From assembly GCA_021793745.1 (NCBI GenBank), contig JAJYSD010000004.1, forward strand, positions 1 to 12,931: a stretch of 12,931 nucleotides of DNA, given 5' to 3'. Source of the DNA: Bacillota bacterium. GTDB taxonomy: Bacteria; Bacillota; Bacilli; Thermoactinomycetales; DSM-44946. The position numbers and the translations under genes were made by a program. Position 1 is the first letter of the stretch. The number at the start of each line of letters is the position of its first letter. This document shows positions 1 to 10,596 of the stretch, in pieces. The notes below the pieces were generated by a model. It worked only from the letters and a program-made list of their open reading frames with translations, had not been told where the DNA came from and made no database searches.

Positions 1-382
1 CAGCATACACCTTCAGCTTCCGCAACTGACGGCGTCCCAAACTCGTCCTGGGGAGCATCCCCTTCACCGCCAGCTCAATCATCCGTTCCGGCCGCTTGTC
101 GCGCATCTCGGCGGCGGTGGTCATTTTCAACCCGCCCGGCCATCCGGAGTGACGATAGTAGATCTTTTTGGACATCTTCTTCCCGGACAGCTGCACGTCC
201 TTGGCGTTGATGACGATGACAAAATCCCCCGTGTCCACGTGGGGAGTATATTCGGGTTTATGCTTACCGCGCAGGAGCGCCGCCACTTCGGAGGCCAACC
301 GACCCAGGGTTTTCCCCTTGGCATCGACCACATACCATTTGCGCTCCACTTCGCCGGGTTTGGCCATGTAAGTGGTCCGCAT
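1..382 (-). CDS. rplM: 50S ribosomal protein L13 (3' end outside window)
   Basis: Partial: 127 codons are visible from the ATG at 382 to the left edge, and about 18 C-terminal residues are expected to be missing. The sequence begins [21 protein letters not shown]. It then shows [51 protein letters not shown] and the family signature LAVKGMLP at 104-111. uL13 is an early-assembly protein that binds the 5' region of 23S rRNA. GGGAGGG lies 6 nt before the ATG. The gene has its own promoter and leader; rpsI would normally follow beyond the window. No defects are visible. Confidence 0.97.
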   Translation of the reverse strand, partial: MRTTYMAKPGEVERKWYVVDAKGKTLGRLASEVAALLRGKHKPEYTPHVDTGDFVIVINAKDVQLSGKKMSKKIYYRHSGWPGGLKMTTAAEMRDKRPERMIELAVKGMLPRTSLGRRQLRKLKVYA

Positions 383-496
383 CGTTTTCCCTCCCTTTCC
401 TCCCAGGGCAATCTCACAGTGACAACGTGTATCTTCGAAGCACCGATTTTTTTCGCGCCGAAATGTTTCCACCGGGGCTATCGTGGAAAAATACCA
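383..496 (-). promoter_or_regulatory. Structured 5' leader of rplM, candidate L13 leader
   Basis: The leader can form a 7-bp stem, TTTCCAC (489-483) with GTGGAAA (472-466) around a 10-nt loop, starting a few bases from the predicted transcript start. A second small hairpin follows, TTTCG/CGAAA (463-459 with 455-451) with a GCG loop. Nearer the gene, CCCT can pair with AGGG in the purine-rich ribosome binding region. Firmicute rplM genes are known to carry an L13 autoregulatory leader. That this is such an element rests on its position and stems; I did not match it to a covariance model. Confidence 0.5.
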
Positions 497-502
497 GAAT
501 TC

Positions 503-531
503 ATCTTATCCGATCAAGGGGGCGATGTCAA
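503..531 (-). promoter_or_regulatory. Sigma-A-type promoter for rplM (rplM-rpsI unit)
   Basis: In the sense direction, TTGACA (531-526, perfect -35) is separated by exactly 17 nt from TAAGAT (508-503, a -10 with 4 of 6 consensus bases). The predicted transcript start is near 496, which leaves an untranslated leader of about 115 nt before rplM. It begins 6 nt after the truA stop. This is the only convincing promoter I found in the window. Confidence 0.8.
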
Positions 532-536
532 GGCGA

Positions 537-1316
537 TCAAGGATTTTGGCCCCTCCCTGGAGCCCCCCTTTCCTCCCAGGGGGTGTAACCCACTTCCACC
601 ATCGTCAGCCCTTCCGGAGGCAGGGTTTTCCCCGCGGAGGCGCGATCTTTGGACCGGATTATGTCGGGAATCGCTTCCCAAGACCGCTTCCCCCGCCCCA
701 CCTCCAACAAGGTGCCGGCGATGATCCGAACCATATTGTATAAAAAGCCGTTGCCGACGATCTCCATCGTCACGAGAGAACCGTCCCGCTCCACCCGACA
801 CCGGTAGATCGTGCGGACGCGGTTTTCCACCGGGGACCGCGCCGAAGAGAAGGAGGTGAAATCATGGGTACCCTCCAAAAACGAAGCCGCCCGCTGCATC
901 GATTCCACATCTAGGGGCAGGGGAAAATGGAGGTGGAAGCGCCGGGTGAAGACGTCGGGAACCGGCCGGGTATCGATCCGGTAGCGGTAGGTTTTCCAGC
1001 GGGCATCCTTGCGGGCGTGAAAGTCCGGTGCCGCCTCCTGAACGGAGCGGACGACCACGTCCCGGGGGAGAATCCGATTCAATACGGATGCCCAGCGGTC
1101 CAGGGGCATCGGGTGAGCGGTGTCAAAGTGACACACCTGTCCCCGGGCGTGTACGCCCGCATCGGTTCGCCCCGCTCCGACCAACTGGACCGGATGCCCG
1201 GCGATCCGGGTGATCGCCTCTTCCAACACCCCCTGCACTGTCCGTCGGTCCGGCTGGCGCTGGAAACCGAAAAAATCCGTCCCGTCGTAGGCGACGATCA
1301 TTTTCAGCCTCGGCAC
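537..1316 (-). CDS. truA: tRNA pseudouridine synthase A (positions 38-40)
   Basis: Encodes 259 residues. The enzyme isomerises uridines 38-40 in the anticodon arm of many tRNAs to pseudouridine. The catalytic aspartate is in VGAGRTDAGVHARGQV (Asp52 from this start). The N-terminal IVAYDGTDFFGFQRQPD..RTVQGVLE and the later HDFTSFSS and GNGFLYNMVRIIAGTLLEVG are all family hallmarks. I chose the GTG at 1316 (MPRLKMIVAYDG) because GGGGG lies 7 nt before it. GTG 1322 is possible but only about 1 nt from that site, and ATG 1301 would also keep the fold. The TGA stop is 6 nt before the -35 of the rplM promoter. The gene follows ecfT and precedes rplM, as in B. subtilis. Confidence 0.95.
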   Translation of the reverse strand: MPRLKMIVAYDGTDFFGFQRQPDRRTVQGVLEEAITRIAGHPVQLVGAGRTDAGVHARGQVCHFDTAHPMPLDRWASVLNRILPRDVVVRSVQEAAPDFHARKDARWKTYRYRIDTRPVPDVFTRRFHLHFPLPLDVESMQRAASFLEGTHDFTSFSSARSPVENRVRTIYRCRVERDGSLVTMEIVGNGFLYNMVRIIAGTLLEVGRGKRSWEAIPDIIRSKDRASAGKTLPPEGLTMVEVGYTPWEERGAPGRGQNP

Positions 1317-1422
1317 TTCCACACCCCCTGTATCGGCGAGGAGCCGACGGAATATGTCCCTCCGCGCCCGACCCCCTGCCTTTCTTCATGAACCATCCGG
1401 AAAACCGCACCGGTATCAGCGG

Positions 1423-2220
1423 TCACAACAGCCACACCGCCACCAACAACCCCGCCAACAGCCCCGACAGGGCCGCATCCAACTCCGTGAAACGGAGCTC
1501 CCGCAACCGGGTGCGCTCCTTTCCGCCCCGCCAGCAGCGGGACTCCATCGCCAGGGCCAGTTCCTCCGCCCGGCGAATGGTTGAGATAAACAGGGGAATC
1601 AAGATGGAAGCGGCGTTTTTGATCCGGAAAAGGAGGCCCCCCCGATCCAGCGCGCCGCCCCGAGCCTTCTGCGCCAACGTGATTTTCTCCGCTTCCTCCC
1701 AGATGGCCGGAATGAAGCGGAGGGTGATGGACATCATCATCGCCAGCGCGTGCACCGGAACCCCCAGCCGCTTCAAGGGGCTGAGCAGCCGTTCCAACCC
1801 GTCGGTCAGGGCGAGGGGCGTGGTGGTCAAGGGGAGAAGGGACGCCGTCAGAACCATCAGCAAAAAGCGGACAGCGGTCCAAAAGGCCTGCTTGATCCCC
1901 TCGTCATGGAGGGCCAGGGGCCCCCAACGCCATACCGCCTCCCCTTCCCGGGTAAACACCAGGTGGAAAAGGGCGGTCAGGGCGATCAGAAAGACGAGCG
2001 GCTTCAGCGTCCCATACAGCACGCCGGGCGATATCCGGGAAAGGAGCGCGCTCCCCAGGGCCACCGCCGCCAGCAGCGCCAGATCCGCCGCGCTGTCGGC
2101 CAGCATGACCAGGGGAAGATAAACGGTTATAAAAAGGATTTTGGTCCGGGGATCCAACCGGTGGAGCGGGGAATCTCCCGGCATGTACTGGCCGAGGGCC
2201 GGCCGTGCGATCCGGGTCAT
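1423..2220 (-). CDS. ecfT: ECF transporter transmembrane protein EcfT
   Basis: Encodes 265 residues of the T component, which links the two ATPases to interchangeable substrate-binding S proteins in the membrane. The N-terminus GQYMPGDSPLHRLDPRTKIL (about 10-29) is characteristic. Hydrophobic segments follow near 28-60, 71-90, 112-130 and 244-264. The cytoplasmic coupling helices carry the paired XRX motifs: ARG at 186-188 (AQKARGG) and SRC at 227-229 (AMESRCW). The second differs from the textbook ARG. The start is ATG with AGGTGA upstream. No S-protein gene is present here, which fits a shared (group II) module serving S proteins encoded elsewhere. It lies 68 nt after ecfA2 and 106 nt before truA. 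Confidence 0.94.
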   Translation of the reverse strand: MTRIARPALGQYMPGDSPLHRLDPRTKILFITVYLPLVMLADSAADLALLAAVALGSALLSRISPGVLYGTLKPLVFLIALTALFHLVFTREGEAVWRWGPLALHDEGIKQAFWTAVRFLLMVLTASLLPLTTTPLALTDGLERLLSPLKRLGVPVHALAMMMSITLRFIPAIWEEAEKITLAQKARGGALDRGGLLFRIKNAASILIPLFISTIRRAEELALAMESRCWRGGKERTRLRELRFTELDAALSGLLAGLLVAVWLL

Positions 2221-2288
2221 GGAACATCACCTGCCACGAACGGTCGAAGGAACCCGCAGCCCCTCATCCTTCCCCGACAAACCTGCCA

Positions 2289-3158
2289 TCACTCCGGACC
2301 GCGGAAGCGGTGTTGTCGGTACCTGACCAGTTCCTCTACCAATTCATCGGCGGTAAACCGATTCAGGGAGAGGGGGGGATCCAACCGCTCGTTGAGCCTC
2401 CGGATCAACCGAACCATCTCCGGCAGATCCAGCCCCCACTCGCCGGGCAGCTCTCCCCGACTGAACAGCTGAGACGGCGTCCCGGAGAAGACGCAACGCC
2501 CCTCCGACAGAACCAACAGGTAGTCCACATAATGGGCCACCTCATCCATGTTGTGGGAAACGAGAAGAACGCCCATCCCCCGCTCCCGGTGAAGGAAACG
2601 GATCCGCTCCATGAGCTCGCGCCGGCCGGCGGGGTCCAGCCCGGCGGTGGGCTCGTCCAACAGGAGAAGCTGCGGTTCCATCGCGAGCACCCCGGCGACG
2701 GCCGCCCGCCGCATCTCTCCACCGCTCAGGTGAAACGGGGAGCGTTCGGCCAATTCCGGGGAAAGGCCCACCCACTCCATCGCCCTCCGGACCCGCCTCA
2801 TCACTTCCTCTTCCGGAAGGCCGAGGTTGCGTGGACCGTAGGCGATATCCTCGGCCACCGTCTCGGCGAACAGCTGGTGCTCGGGGAACTGGAACACCAC
2901 ACCGATCCGGCTCATCAGTGAGGCAGGCGGCGGATGTTCAGGGGTGATCTGCTCGCCGCCGATGCGAACCCTGCCCCGGGTTGGCGGAAGCAGTCCCCCG
3001 AGCACCCGGATCAAGGTGGATTTGCCCGACCCCGTCGCCCCCACCACCCCGGCGAAGGTGCCGGCGGGAATTTTCAACGTGAGATCGGAGAGGGCCTGCC
3101 GCTCCAGGGAGGTCCCCTGCCGGTAACAGACGCTCATTTCCTCGACAACGATCTCCAT
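2289..3158 (-). CDS. ecfA2: ECF transporter ATPase EcfA2
   Basis: Encodes 289 residues of the second ECF ATPase, the heterodimer partner of EcfA1 on the cytoplasmic face. The motifs are Walker A GATGSGKST at 40-48, Gln90 in VVFQFPEHQLF (typical of A2), signature LSGGE at 144-148, Walker B LLLLDEP at 164-170 and switch His202. I chose the ATG at 3158, read MEIVVEEMSV, because homologues begin at this point and GGAGGAG precedes it, although the spacing is short (about 4 nt). In-frame starts at 3173 or 3206 lack a ribosome binding site. The first 25 nt overlap the end of ecfA1, implying coupled, balanced synthesis of the two ATPases. Confidence 0.94.
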   Translation of the reverse strand: MEIVVEEMSVCYRQGTSLERQALSDLTLKIPAGTFAGVVGATGSGKSTLIRVLGGLLPPTRGRVRIGGEQITPEHPPPASLMSRIGVVFQFPEHQLFAETVAEDIAYGPRNLGLPEEEVMRRVRRAMEWVGLSPELAERSPFHLSGGEMRRAAVAGVLAMEPQLLLLDEPTAGLDPAGRRELMERIRFLHRERGMGVLLVSHNMDEVAHYVDYLLVLSEGRCVFSGTPSQLFSRGELPGEWGLDLPEMVRLIRRLNERLDPPLSLNRFTADELVEELVRYRQHRFRGPE

Positions 3159-3979
3159 ATCTCCTCCACCCATCGCTCGGCCTCCATCGTCACCGGAAGG
3201 GGCCATCCCCGTCGCCGGAGGCGGGCGGTCAGCTCGGCGAGGACCGGGACTTCCAAGCCGAGACGCCGGATCTCCTCGTCCCGTTGGAAAACTTGTTCCG
3301 GCGGACCATCCAGAACGATGCGCCCCCGATCCATGACGGTCACCCGCCGCGCCCGGGCCGCTTCGGCGGCCGAGTGGGTGATGTGAATCACCGCGATCCC
3401 TTCGTCGTTCAGCCGCTGCATCACTTCAAGAACCCGTCTTCGCCCCGCAGGATCCAGCATGGAGGTGGACTCGTCCAACACGATCGCATCCGGCCGCATC
3501 GCCAGCACTCCGGCGATGGATAATCGCTGCTTTTGTCCCCCGGACAGCTGATGGACGAGCCGTTCCCCCATCCCGGGCAGGTCCACCGCCTCCAGAGCCT
3601 CGTCAATGCGCCGCAGCATCTCCTCCCGGGGCACACCGAGGTTTTCCAGTCCGAAGGCGACATCCTCCCGCACCGTAGGAGCGACGTGCTGGTTGTCCGG
3701 ATTTTGAAACACCATGCCCACGGCCTGCCTGACCATCCACAACTTCCCCGGGGCGTCCGTGGGGATTCCCTTGACCCGGACCCGCCCCTCCTTCGGCACC
3801 AGGAGGCCGTTCAGCAGGCGGGCCAGGGTGGATTTCCCGGATCCGTTGGGACCGATGACGGCCACATACTCCCCCGGGGCGATCTTCCAGGTCACATCCC
3901 GGAGCACCCATTTCGCCCGCGGTCGCTCCTCCGGACGGTAATCGAACCAGACCTTCTCCACCTCGATCAGCGGCCGCAC
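3134..3979 (-). CDS. ecfA1: ECF transporter ATPase EcfA1
   Basis: Encodes 281 residues of one of the two ATPases that power energy-coupling-factor importers of vitamins and metal ions. The visible ABC motifs are Walker A GPNGSGKST at 43-51, the Q-loop at Gln92 (FQNPDNQ), the signature LSGGQ at 145-149, Walker B IVLDE at 166-170, and the switch histidine His202. STSMLDP after Walker B and the FQNPDNQ sequence are typical of the A1 member. The C-terminal extension (about 225-281) is typical of Ecf ATPases and contacts the partner. The start is GTG (MRPLIEVE) with GGAGGGAGGG just upstream. Its 3' end overlaps the start of ecfA2 by 25 nt. Position after rplQ matches Bacillales. Confidence 0.95.
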   Translation of the reverse strand: MRPLIEVEKVWFDYRPEERPRAKWVLRDVTWKIAPGEYVAVIGPNGSGKSTLARLLNGLLVPKEGRVRVKGIPTDAPGKLWMVRQAVGMVFQNPDNQHVAPTVREDVAFGLENLGVPREEMLRRIDEALEAVDLPGMGERLVHQLSGGQKQRLSIAGVLAMRPDAIVLDESTSMLDPAGRRRVLEVMQRLNDEGIAVIHITHSAAEAARARRVTVMDRGRIVLDGPPEQVFQRDEEIRRLGLEVPVLAELTARLRRRGWPLPVTMEAERWVEEIWRSLSRK

Positions 3980-4029
3980 CGCCCTCCCTCCCCGAACACA
4001 GACAAAGATGGAGACCCATTACGGAACGG

Positions 4030-4073
4030 GCACGGTCCAGGAAAAGAAAAAAGGGCAGATTTCGGGACCGTGC
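4030..4073 (-). repeat. Perfect 9-bp inverted repeat between rplQ and ecfA1
   Basis: The arms are GCACGGTCC (sense, 4073-4065) and GGACCGTGC (4038-4030), separated by a 26-nt loop that contains a pyrimidine-rich run (TTTTTTCTTTT). It begins 35 nt after the rplQ stop. In RNA it could form a stable stem, but no U-tract follows the stem, so it is not a standard intrinsic terminator. It may be a processing or attenuation element, or an operator-like site. The repeat is seen directly; the function is unknown. Confidence 0.6.
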
Positions 4074-4108
4074 GCGCGATCCCTCCCTCTCCCTTTTCCC
4101 CGGGTCAC

Positions 4109-4498
4109 TTATTGTACCAATTCCAGGTACACCATCGGCGCACCGTCGCCACGGCGCGGTCCAATTTTGATGATCCGGGTGTAACCTCCCTGTCTTTCGG
4201 CATAACGGGGAGCGATCTCATCAAACAGCTTCTTCACCGCATCCACCTGGTGATGTACCGTCTCCTCCCCGTCCTTTTCGGTGTAAGAGCGGTTCTTACG
4301 CACAAAAGCGGCCGCCTGCCGACGGGCATGGAGGTCGCCGCGCTTGGCCAACGTGATCATCTTTTCGGCGATGGAACGAACCTCCTTGGCCTTTGCCTCG
4401 GTGGTCTGAATCCGTTCGTTGATGATGAGGTCCGTCACCAGATCACGAAACAGCGCTTTCCGGGCGGCCGAATCACGCCCCAATTTCGCATATGCCAT
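4109..4498 (-). CDS. rplQ: 50S ribosomal protein L17
   Basis: Encodes 129 residues of bL17, a protein near the polypeptide exit on the large subunit. [25 protein letters not shown] at the N-terminus, [21 protein letters not shown] at about 28-48 and the end [24 protein letters not shown] are all family features. The start is ATG with GGAGGGAAGG just upstream, and the stop is TAA. It is the last ribosomal gene of the alpha section. The next gene, ecfA1, begins 129 nt downstream, beyond a 9-bp inverted repeat. Confidence 0.98.
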   Translation of the reverse strand: MAYAKLGRDSAARKALFRDLVTDLIINERIQTTEAKAKEVRSIAEKMITLAKRGDLHARRQAAAFVRKNRSYTEKDGEETVHHQVDAVKKLFDEIAPRYAERQGGYTRIIKIGPRRGDGAPMVYLELVQ

Positions 4499-4519
4499 GG
4501 ATCCTTCCCTCCCCCGACT

Positions 4520-5464
4520 TCAGTCCTCTTTGCGCAGAGAAAGTCCCAGTTCGGACAGTTTCTCCTGCACTTCTTCCAGGGACTTGCGTCCCAGGTTGCG
4601 TACCTTCATCATGTCTTCTTCCGTCTTCTGAGTCAGCTCCTGGACCGTATTGATACCCGCGCGCTTGAGGCAGTTGTAAGACCGGACGGAGAGGTCCAAT
4701 TCCTCGATGGTCATTTCCATCACTTTCTCTTTCTGGTCCTCTTCTTTTTCGACCATGATCTCCGCTTCCTGAGCCTCGCGGTTCAAGCCGACGAACAGCA
4801 TCAGATGCTCCGTCAAAATCTTGGCGCCGAGGCTCACGGCCTCATCCGGCCCCAGGCTGCCGTTGGTCCAGACTTCCAGCATCAGTTTGTCGTAGTTGGT
4901 CACCTGACCGACCCGCGTGTTTTCCACTCGGTAATTGACCCGCTCGATGGGTGTATATATGGAATCGATCGGAATCACCCCGATCGGCTGATCCTCCCGC
5001 TTGTTTCGTTCAGCCGGAACGTACCCCCGTCCGCGATTGGCCGTCATCCGGATATGCAGCCGGCCATCCTCGGCCAGGGTAGCGATGTGAAGGTCAGGGT
5101 TCAAGATCTCCACGTCGCTGTCTGCACGAATATCGCCAGCGGTCACTTCCCCTGCTCCCTCAACATCGATTTCCAACACCTTTTCTTCGTCGGAATGGAT
5201 CTTGAGGGCGAGTTGCTTCAGATTCAGGATGATCTCCGTGGTATCCTCCACCACGCCGGGAATCGTGGAAAATTCGTGCAGCACCCCGTCAATCTGGATG
5301 GAATTTACGGCTGCGCCGGGAAGAGAAGACAGCAGGATGCGGCGCAGGGAGTTACCCAGGGTGGTGCCGTAACCGCGTTCCAAGGGTTCCACGACAAACT
5401 TCCCATACCGGTTGTCGTCACTAATTTCAACCGCCTCAATTTTCGGCTTCTCGATTTCAATCAT
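4520..5464 (-). CDS. rpoA: DNA-directed RNA polymerase subunit alpha
   Basis: Encodes 314 residues. Alpha dimerises to start polymerase assembly, and its C-terminal domain contacts upstream promoter DNA and regulators. The N-terminal domain (about 1-228) has [20 protein letters not shown] at 31-50, which is the dimer interface and beta contact, and [10 protein letters not shown] near 212-221. A charged linker (230-250) leads to the C-terminal domain with [17 protein letters not shown] at about 255-271. Arg261 and Asn264 correspond to the DNA-contacting residues of E. coli alpha. [10 protein letters not shown] is at 290-299. The length is normal for Bacillales. The start is ATG ([10 protein letters not shown]) with AAGGAGG about 12 nt upstream, slightly wide. 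rplQ follows after 21 nt. Confidence 0.98.
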   Translation of the reverse strand: MIEIEKPKIEAVEISDDNRYGKFVVEPLERGYGTTLGNSLRRILLSSLPGAAVNSIQIDGVLHEFSTIPGVVEDTTEIILNLKQLALKIHSDEEKVLEIDVEGAGEVTAGDIRADSDVEILNPDLHIATLAEDGRLHIRMTANRGRGYVPAERNKREDQPIGVIPIDSIYTPIERVNYRVENTRVGQVTNYDKLMLEVWTNGSLGPDEAVSLGAKILTEHLMLFVGLNREAQEAEIMVEKEEDQKEKVMEMTIEELDLSVRSYNCLKRAGINTVQELTQKTEEDMMKVRNLGRKSLEEVQEKLSELGLSLRKED

Positions 5465-5589
5465 ACGGAATCGAACCCTCCTTCAGAACGTGCGTTCCGG
5501 CGCGATTTGACCAACAGGACACCACCTTCGTCCTATCCAGTATTGGCGTTAACATGGAAATTTAAACCAAAGACACCGCTCGCCCGGTT
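5465..5589 (-). other. 125-nt gap between rpsK and rpoA
   Basis: Longer than most gaps in this cluster. It contains an AT-rich patch (TTTAAATTT, around 5565) in an otherwise GC-rich context, a weak GAAC/GTTC hairpin just upstream, and the AAGGAGG site for rpoA. I found no promoter with acceptable boxes and spacing, and no small gene. Confidence 0.4.
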
Positions 5590-5988
5590 TCAGACGCGGC
5601 GGCGCTTCGGCGGACGACAACCGTTGTGGGGAATGGGCGTTACGTCCTTGATCAGGTTGACGTCCAATCCGGCAGCCTGCAGGGAGCGAATTGCCGCCTC
5701 CCGACCGGCACCCGGCCCTTTCACCAACACTTCCACCGATTTCATCCCGTTTTCCATCGCCTGCTTGGCCGCCGATTCCGCAGCGATCTGAGCGGCGTAG
5801 GGCGTGCTCTTCCGGGAGCCCTTAAAGCCCATCGCACCCGCGCTGGCCCAAGCGATGGTATTCCCGCGCGGATCGGTGATGGTGACGATGGTGTTGTTGA
5901 AGGTGGAGCGAATGTGAGCCACTCCGTTTTCCACGTTTTTACGCGCACGACGCTTGACGCGCTGTGTCGTCGCATTCCGTTTGGCCAT
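5590..5988 (-). CDS. rpsK: 30S ribosomal protein S11
   Basis: Encodes 132 residues of uS11, which sits on the platform of the small subunit near the mRNA exit and pairs with S18 and S6. A basic N-terminal extension ([16 protein letters not shown], residues about 10-20) precedes the conserved core with [25 protein letters not shown] and [10 protein letters not shown]. The end [18 protein letters not shown] is diagnostic. The start is ATG with GGAGG 8 nt upstream. The gene follows rpsM closely. The stretch to rpoA is longer (about 125 nt) than most gaps here. Confidence 0.98.
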   Translation of the reverse strand: MAKRNATTQRVKRRARKNVENGVAHIRSTFNNTIVTITDPRGNTIAWASAGAMGFKGSRKSTPYAAQIAAESAAKQAMENGMKSVEVLVKGPGAGREAAIRSLQAAGLDVNLIKDVTPIPHNGCRPPKRRRV

Positions 5989-6006
5989 CCGATTTCCCTC
6001 CTCACA

Positions 6007-6375
6007 TCATTTCTTCTTGTTGGCCACCGTCCGACGCGGTCCTTTGCGCGTACGGGCATTGGTCTTGGTGCGCTGACCACGTACCGGCAGTCCACGGCGA
6101 TGGCGCATACCGCGATAGCAACCGATCTCGATCAGCCGCTTGATGTTGAGGGCCACCTCGCGGCGAAGATCCCCCTCGACGACCAGGTTCTTGTCGATGT
6201 AGCTGCGCAGTTTGGTCACTTCGTCTTCCGTCAGATCCCGCACCCGGGTGTCCGGATTAATCCCCGTGTCTTGAAGGATTTGTTTGGACCGGGAACGGCC
6301 GATTCCGTAAATGTACGTCAGGGCCACTTCCACCCGCTTGTCGCGCGGAAGGTCTACGCCCGCAATCCGTGCCAT
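6007..6375 (-). CDS. rpsM: 30S ribosomal protein S13
   Basis: Encodes 122 residues of uS13, which lies in the small-subunit head, forms bridges to the large subunit and touches P-site tRNA through its C-terminal tail. The N-terminal domain begins [26 protein letters not shown] and includes a helix-hairpin-helix. The signature region [27 protein letters not shown] is at about 86-112, followed by a strongly basic end. The start is ATG with GGGAGGG nearby. The TGA stop is 18 nt before rpsK. In sequence and length it is an ordinary bacterial S13. Confidence 0.98.
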   Translation of the reverse strand: MARIAGVDLPRDKRVEVALTYIYGIGRSRSKQILQDTGINPDTRVRDLTEDEVTKLRSYIDKNLVVEGDLRREVALNIKRLIEIGCYRGMRHRRGLPVRGQRTKTNARTRKGPRRTVANKKK

Positions 6376-6391
6376 CTTGTTCCCTCCCGTC

Positions 6392-6777
<386 letters not shown>

Positions 6778-6781
6778 CGAC

Positions 6782-7095
6782 TCACCCTCCTTTCTCCTCG
6801 TCGTTTCCGTGATGGAGCAGGTACTGGTTTAAAGCGTACCGCAGTTTTGCATTGGGGACGCGACCGGTTTTTTCCAAGGCATCGGCCACTTCCTCGGCGA
6901 TGCATTTCGTCGGCTGAATGTGCTTCACGTTTTTCTTCTTGGGCCTGTCTGCCCTTCGCGTGCTGCCGTCAGCCAACCAGACAAACCGAGGTTTTTCCAC
7001 ACCGATGACGATTGCGAAATTGCCCGCCTCCCGGCCCCTGAGAATCCGAACAATCTGGCCCAGGCGGGGCAGACCCTCGGAATCCGTCACACCCA

Positions 7096-7096
<1 letters not shown>
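6782..7096 (-). CDS. KOW-domain RNA-binding protein (L14e-like, between map and infA)
   Basis: A small basic protein of about 104 residues. Near the N-terminus it has a KOW-like segment, [22 protein letters not shown], with the typical gain of a small beta barrel and a glycine after the first strand. [12 protein letters not shown] follows, and then a helical C-terminal half ending in an acidic-glycine tail. A gene of this kind occupies the same place in B. subtilis (ybzG, if I recall the name correctly). The family resembles archaeal/eukaryotic L14e and is presumed to bind RNA or the ribosome, but its role is not established. The start is either ATG 7096, sharing the A of the map TGA stop (7 nt after GGAG), or GTG 7099 one codon earlier. 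I prefer the ATG. Confidence 0.85.
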
Positions 7097-9920
<2,824 letters not shown>

Positions 9921-9921
<1 letters not shown>

Positions 9922-10361
9922 CAGAGCACCTCCGTCGCCCCACCCGCGGCGGCAATTTTCTCCTCGGCGGTGCGGGAGAACTTGTGCGCCTTCACCGTCA
10001 GCTTCACTTTGAGATCTCCGTCACCGAGCACCTTCAACCCGTCCTTCAGGTTTTTCACGACGCCCTGTTCCTTCAACAGCTCCGGCGTCACGACCGTCCC
10101 TTCGTCGAACCGGTTGAGGTCCTCCACGTTGATCACCGCGTACTCCTTGCGGTTCGGGTTGGTGAAACCGCGCTTCGGCAGCCGGCGGTACAGCGGGTTT
10201 TGACCCCCCTCAAAGCCGGGGCGTACGCCGCCTCCCGCACGCGCCTTTTGCCCTTTGGTTCCCCGTCCGGCGGTCTTTCCTTGACCGGCGGCGATCCCGC
10301 GTCCCACCCGTTTGCGCGACTTGCGGGAGCCGGGAACAGGCTTCAGCTCATGCAGTTTCAT
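9921..10361 (-). CDS. rplO: 50S ribosomal protein L15
   Basis: Encodes 146 residues of uL15, a late-assembly large-subunit protein. A long, flexible, basic, glycine-rich N-terminal extension threads into 23S rRNA, and a globular C-terminal domain follows. The sequence shows [14 protein letters not shown], then [19 protein letters not shown] and [11 protein letters not shown] (residues about 18-54), all conserved, and then the C-terminal domain beginning near residue 75. The length equals the usual 146 residues. The start is ATG with GAGGAGG about 9 nt upstream; an out-of-frame ATG lies between. The TGA stop shares its A with the secY start (TGATG), so rplO and secY are coupled. Confidence 0.97.
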
Positions 10362-10392
10362 GGCATAGCACCTCCTCTGCGGGAATTCCCGA

Positions 10393-10581
10393 TTATTCGT
10401 CGACCTCTTTCACCTCGACCAGGTGCTTCACTTTGAAAATCATCCCGCGGATGGCGGGGTTGTCCGGTTGAATCACCGTCTGTTCCCGTTTCTTCAGTCC
10501 GAGGGTGCGCAGGGTGACCCGATGGGCTTCCGGACGGCCGATCATGCTCCGCTTAAGGGTGATAGCCAATTTTTTCGCCAC
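10393..10581 (-). CDS. rpmD: 50S ribosomal protein L30
   Basis: Encodes 62 residues of uL30, a small large-subunit protein with a ferredoxin-like fold. The reading [12 protein letters not shown] followed by [18 protein letters not shown] and AIRGMI is characteristic. I chose the GTG at 10581. AAGGAGG ends 8 nt upstream of it, and the resulting MAKK start matches homologues. The in-frame TTG at 10587 is only 2 nt from that site. The stop is TAA. The gene follows rpsE with almost no gap and precedes rplO by 31 nt. This gene is absent from some bacterial lineages but is standard in the spc operon of Bacillales. Confidence 0.95.
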   Translation of the reverse strand: MAKKLAITLKRSMIGRPEAHRVTLRTLGLKKREQTVIQPDNPAIRGMIFKVKHLVEVKEVDE

Positions 10582-10589
10582 GGTCAACC

Positions 10590-10596
10590 CCTCCTT
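10590..10596 (-). promoter_or_regulatory. Ribosome binding site overlapping the rpsE stop, decides the rpmD start
   Basis: AAGGAGG in the sense direction. It overlaps the TAA stop of rpsE and lies 8 nt before the GTG at 10581. The spacing excludes the TTG two codons upstream and links rpmD initiation to ribosomes finishing rpsE. Confidence 0.8.

Noticed and set aside
1115..1135. TTGACA hexamer inside truA (sense strand)
   Set aside because: No -10-like sequence at the proper distance; the hexamer is explained by codons.
2221..2288. Repeated TGGCAGGT in the ecfA2-ecfT gap
   Set aside because: Two 8-nt copies about 50 nt apart, with no further similarity around them. The second simply carries the ecfT ribosome binding site, so this is likely chance.
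4030..4073. Intrinsic terminator after rplQ
   Set aside because: The stem is good, but the T-run lies in the loop rather than after the stem, and GC-rich sequence follows. I kept it only as an inverted repeat.
5465..5589. Promoter for rpoA in the rpsK-rpoA gap
   Set aside because: There are AT-rich patches and an AATACT-like hexamer, but no -35 box at 16-18 nt from any acceptable -10.
3533..5791. A 752-codon open frame on the plus strand
   Set aside because: It runs antisense to ecfA1, rplQ, rpoA and part of rpsK. It has no ribosome binding site and its translation is a low-complexity mix rich in His, Pro, Arg and Phe. The recognisable ribosomal genes on the other strand explain the absence of stops in GC-rich DNA.
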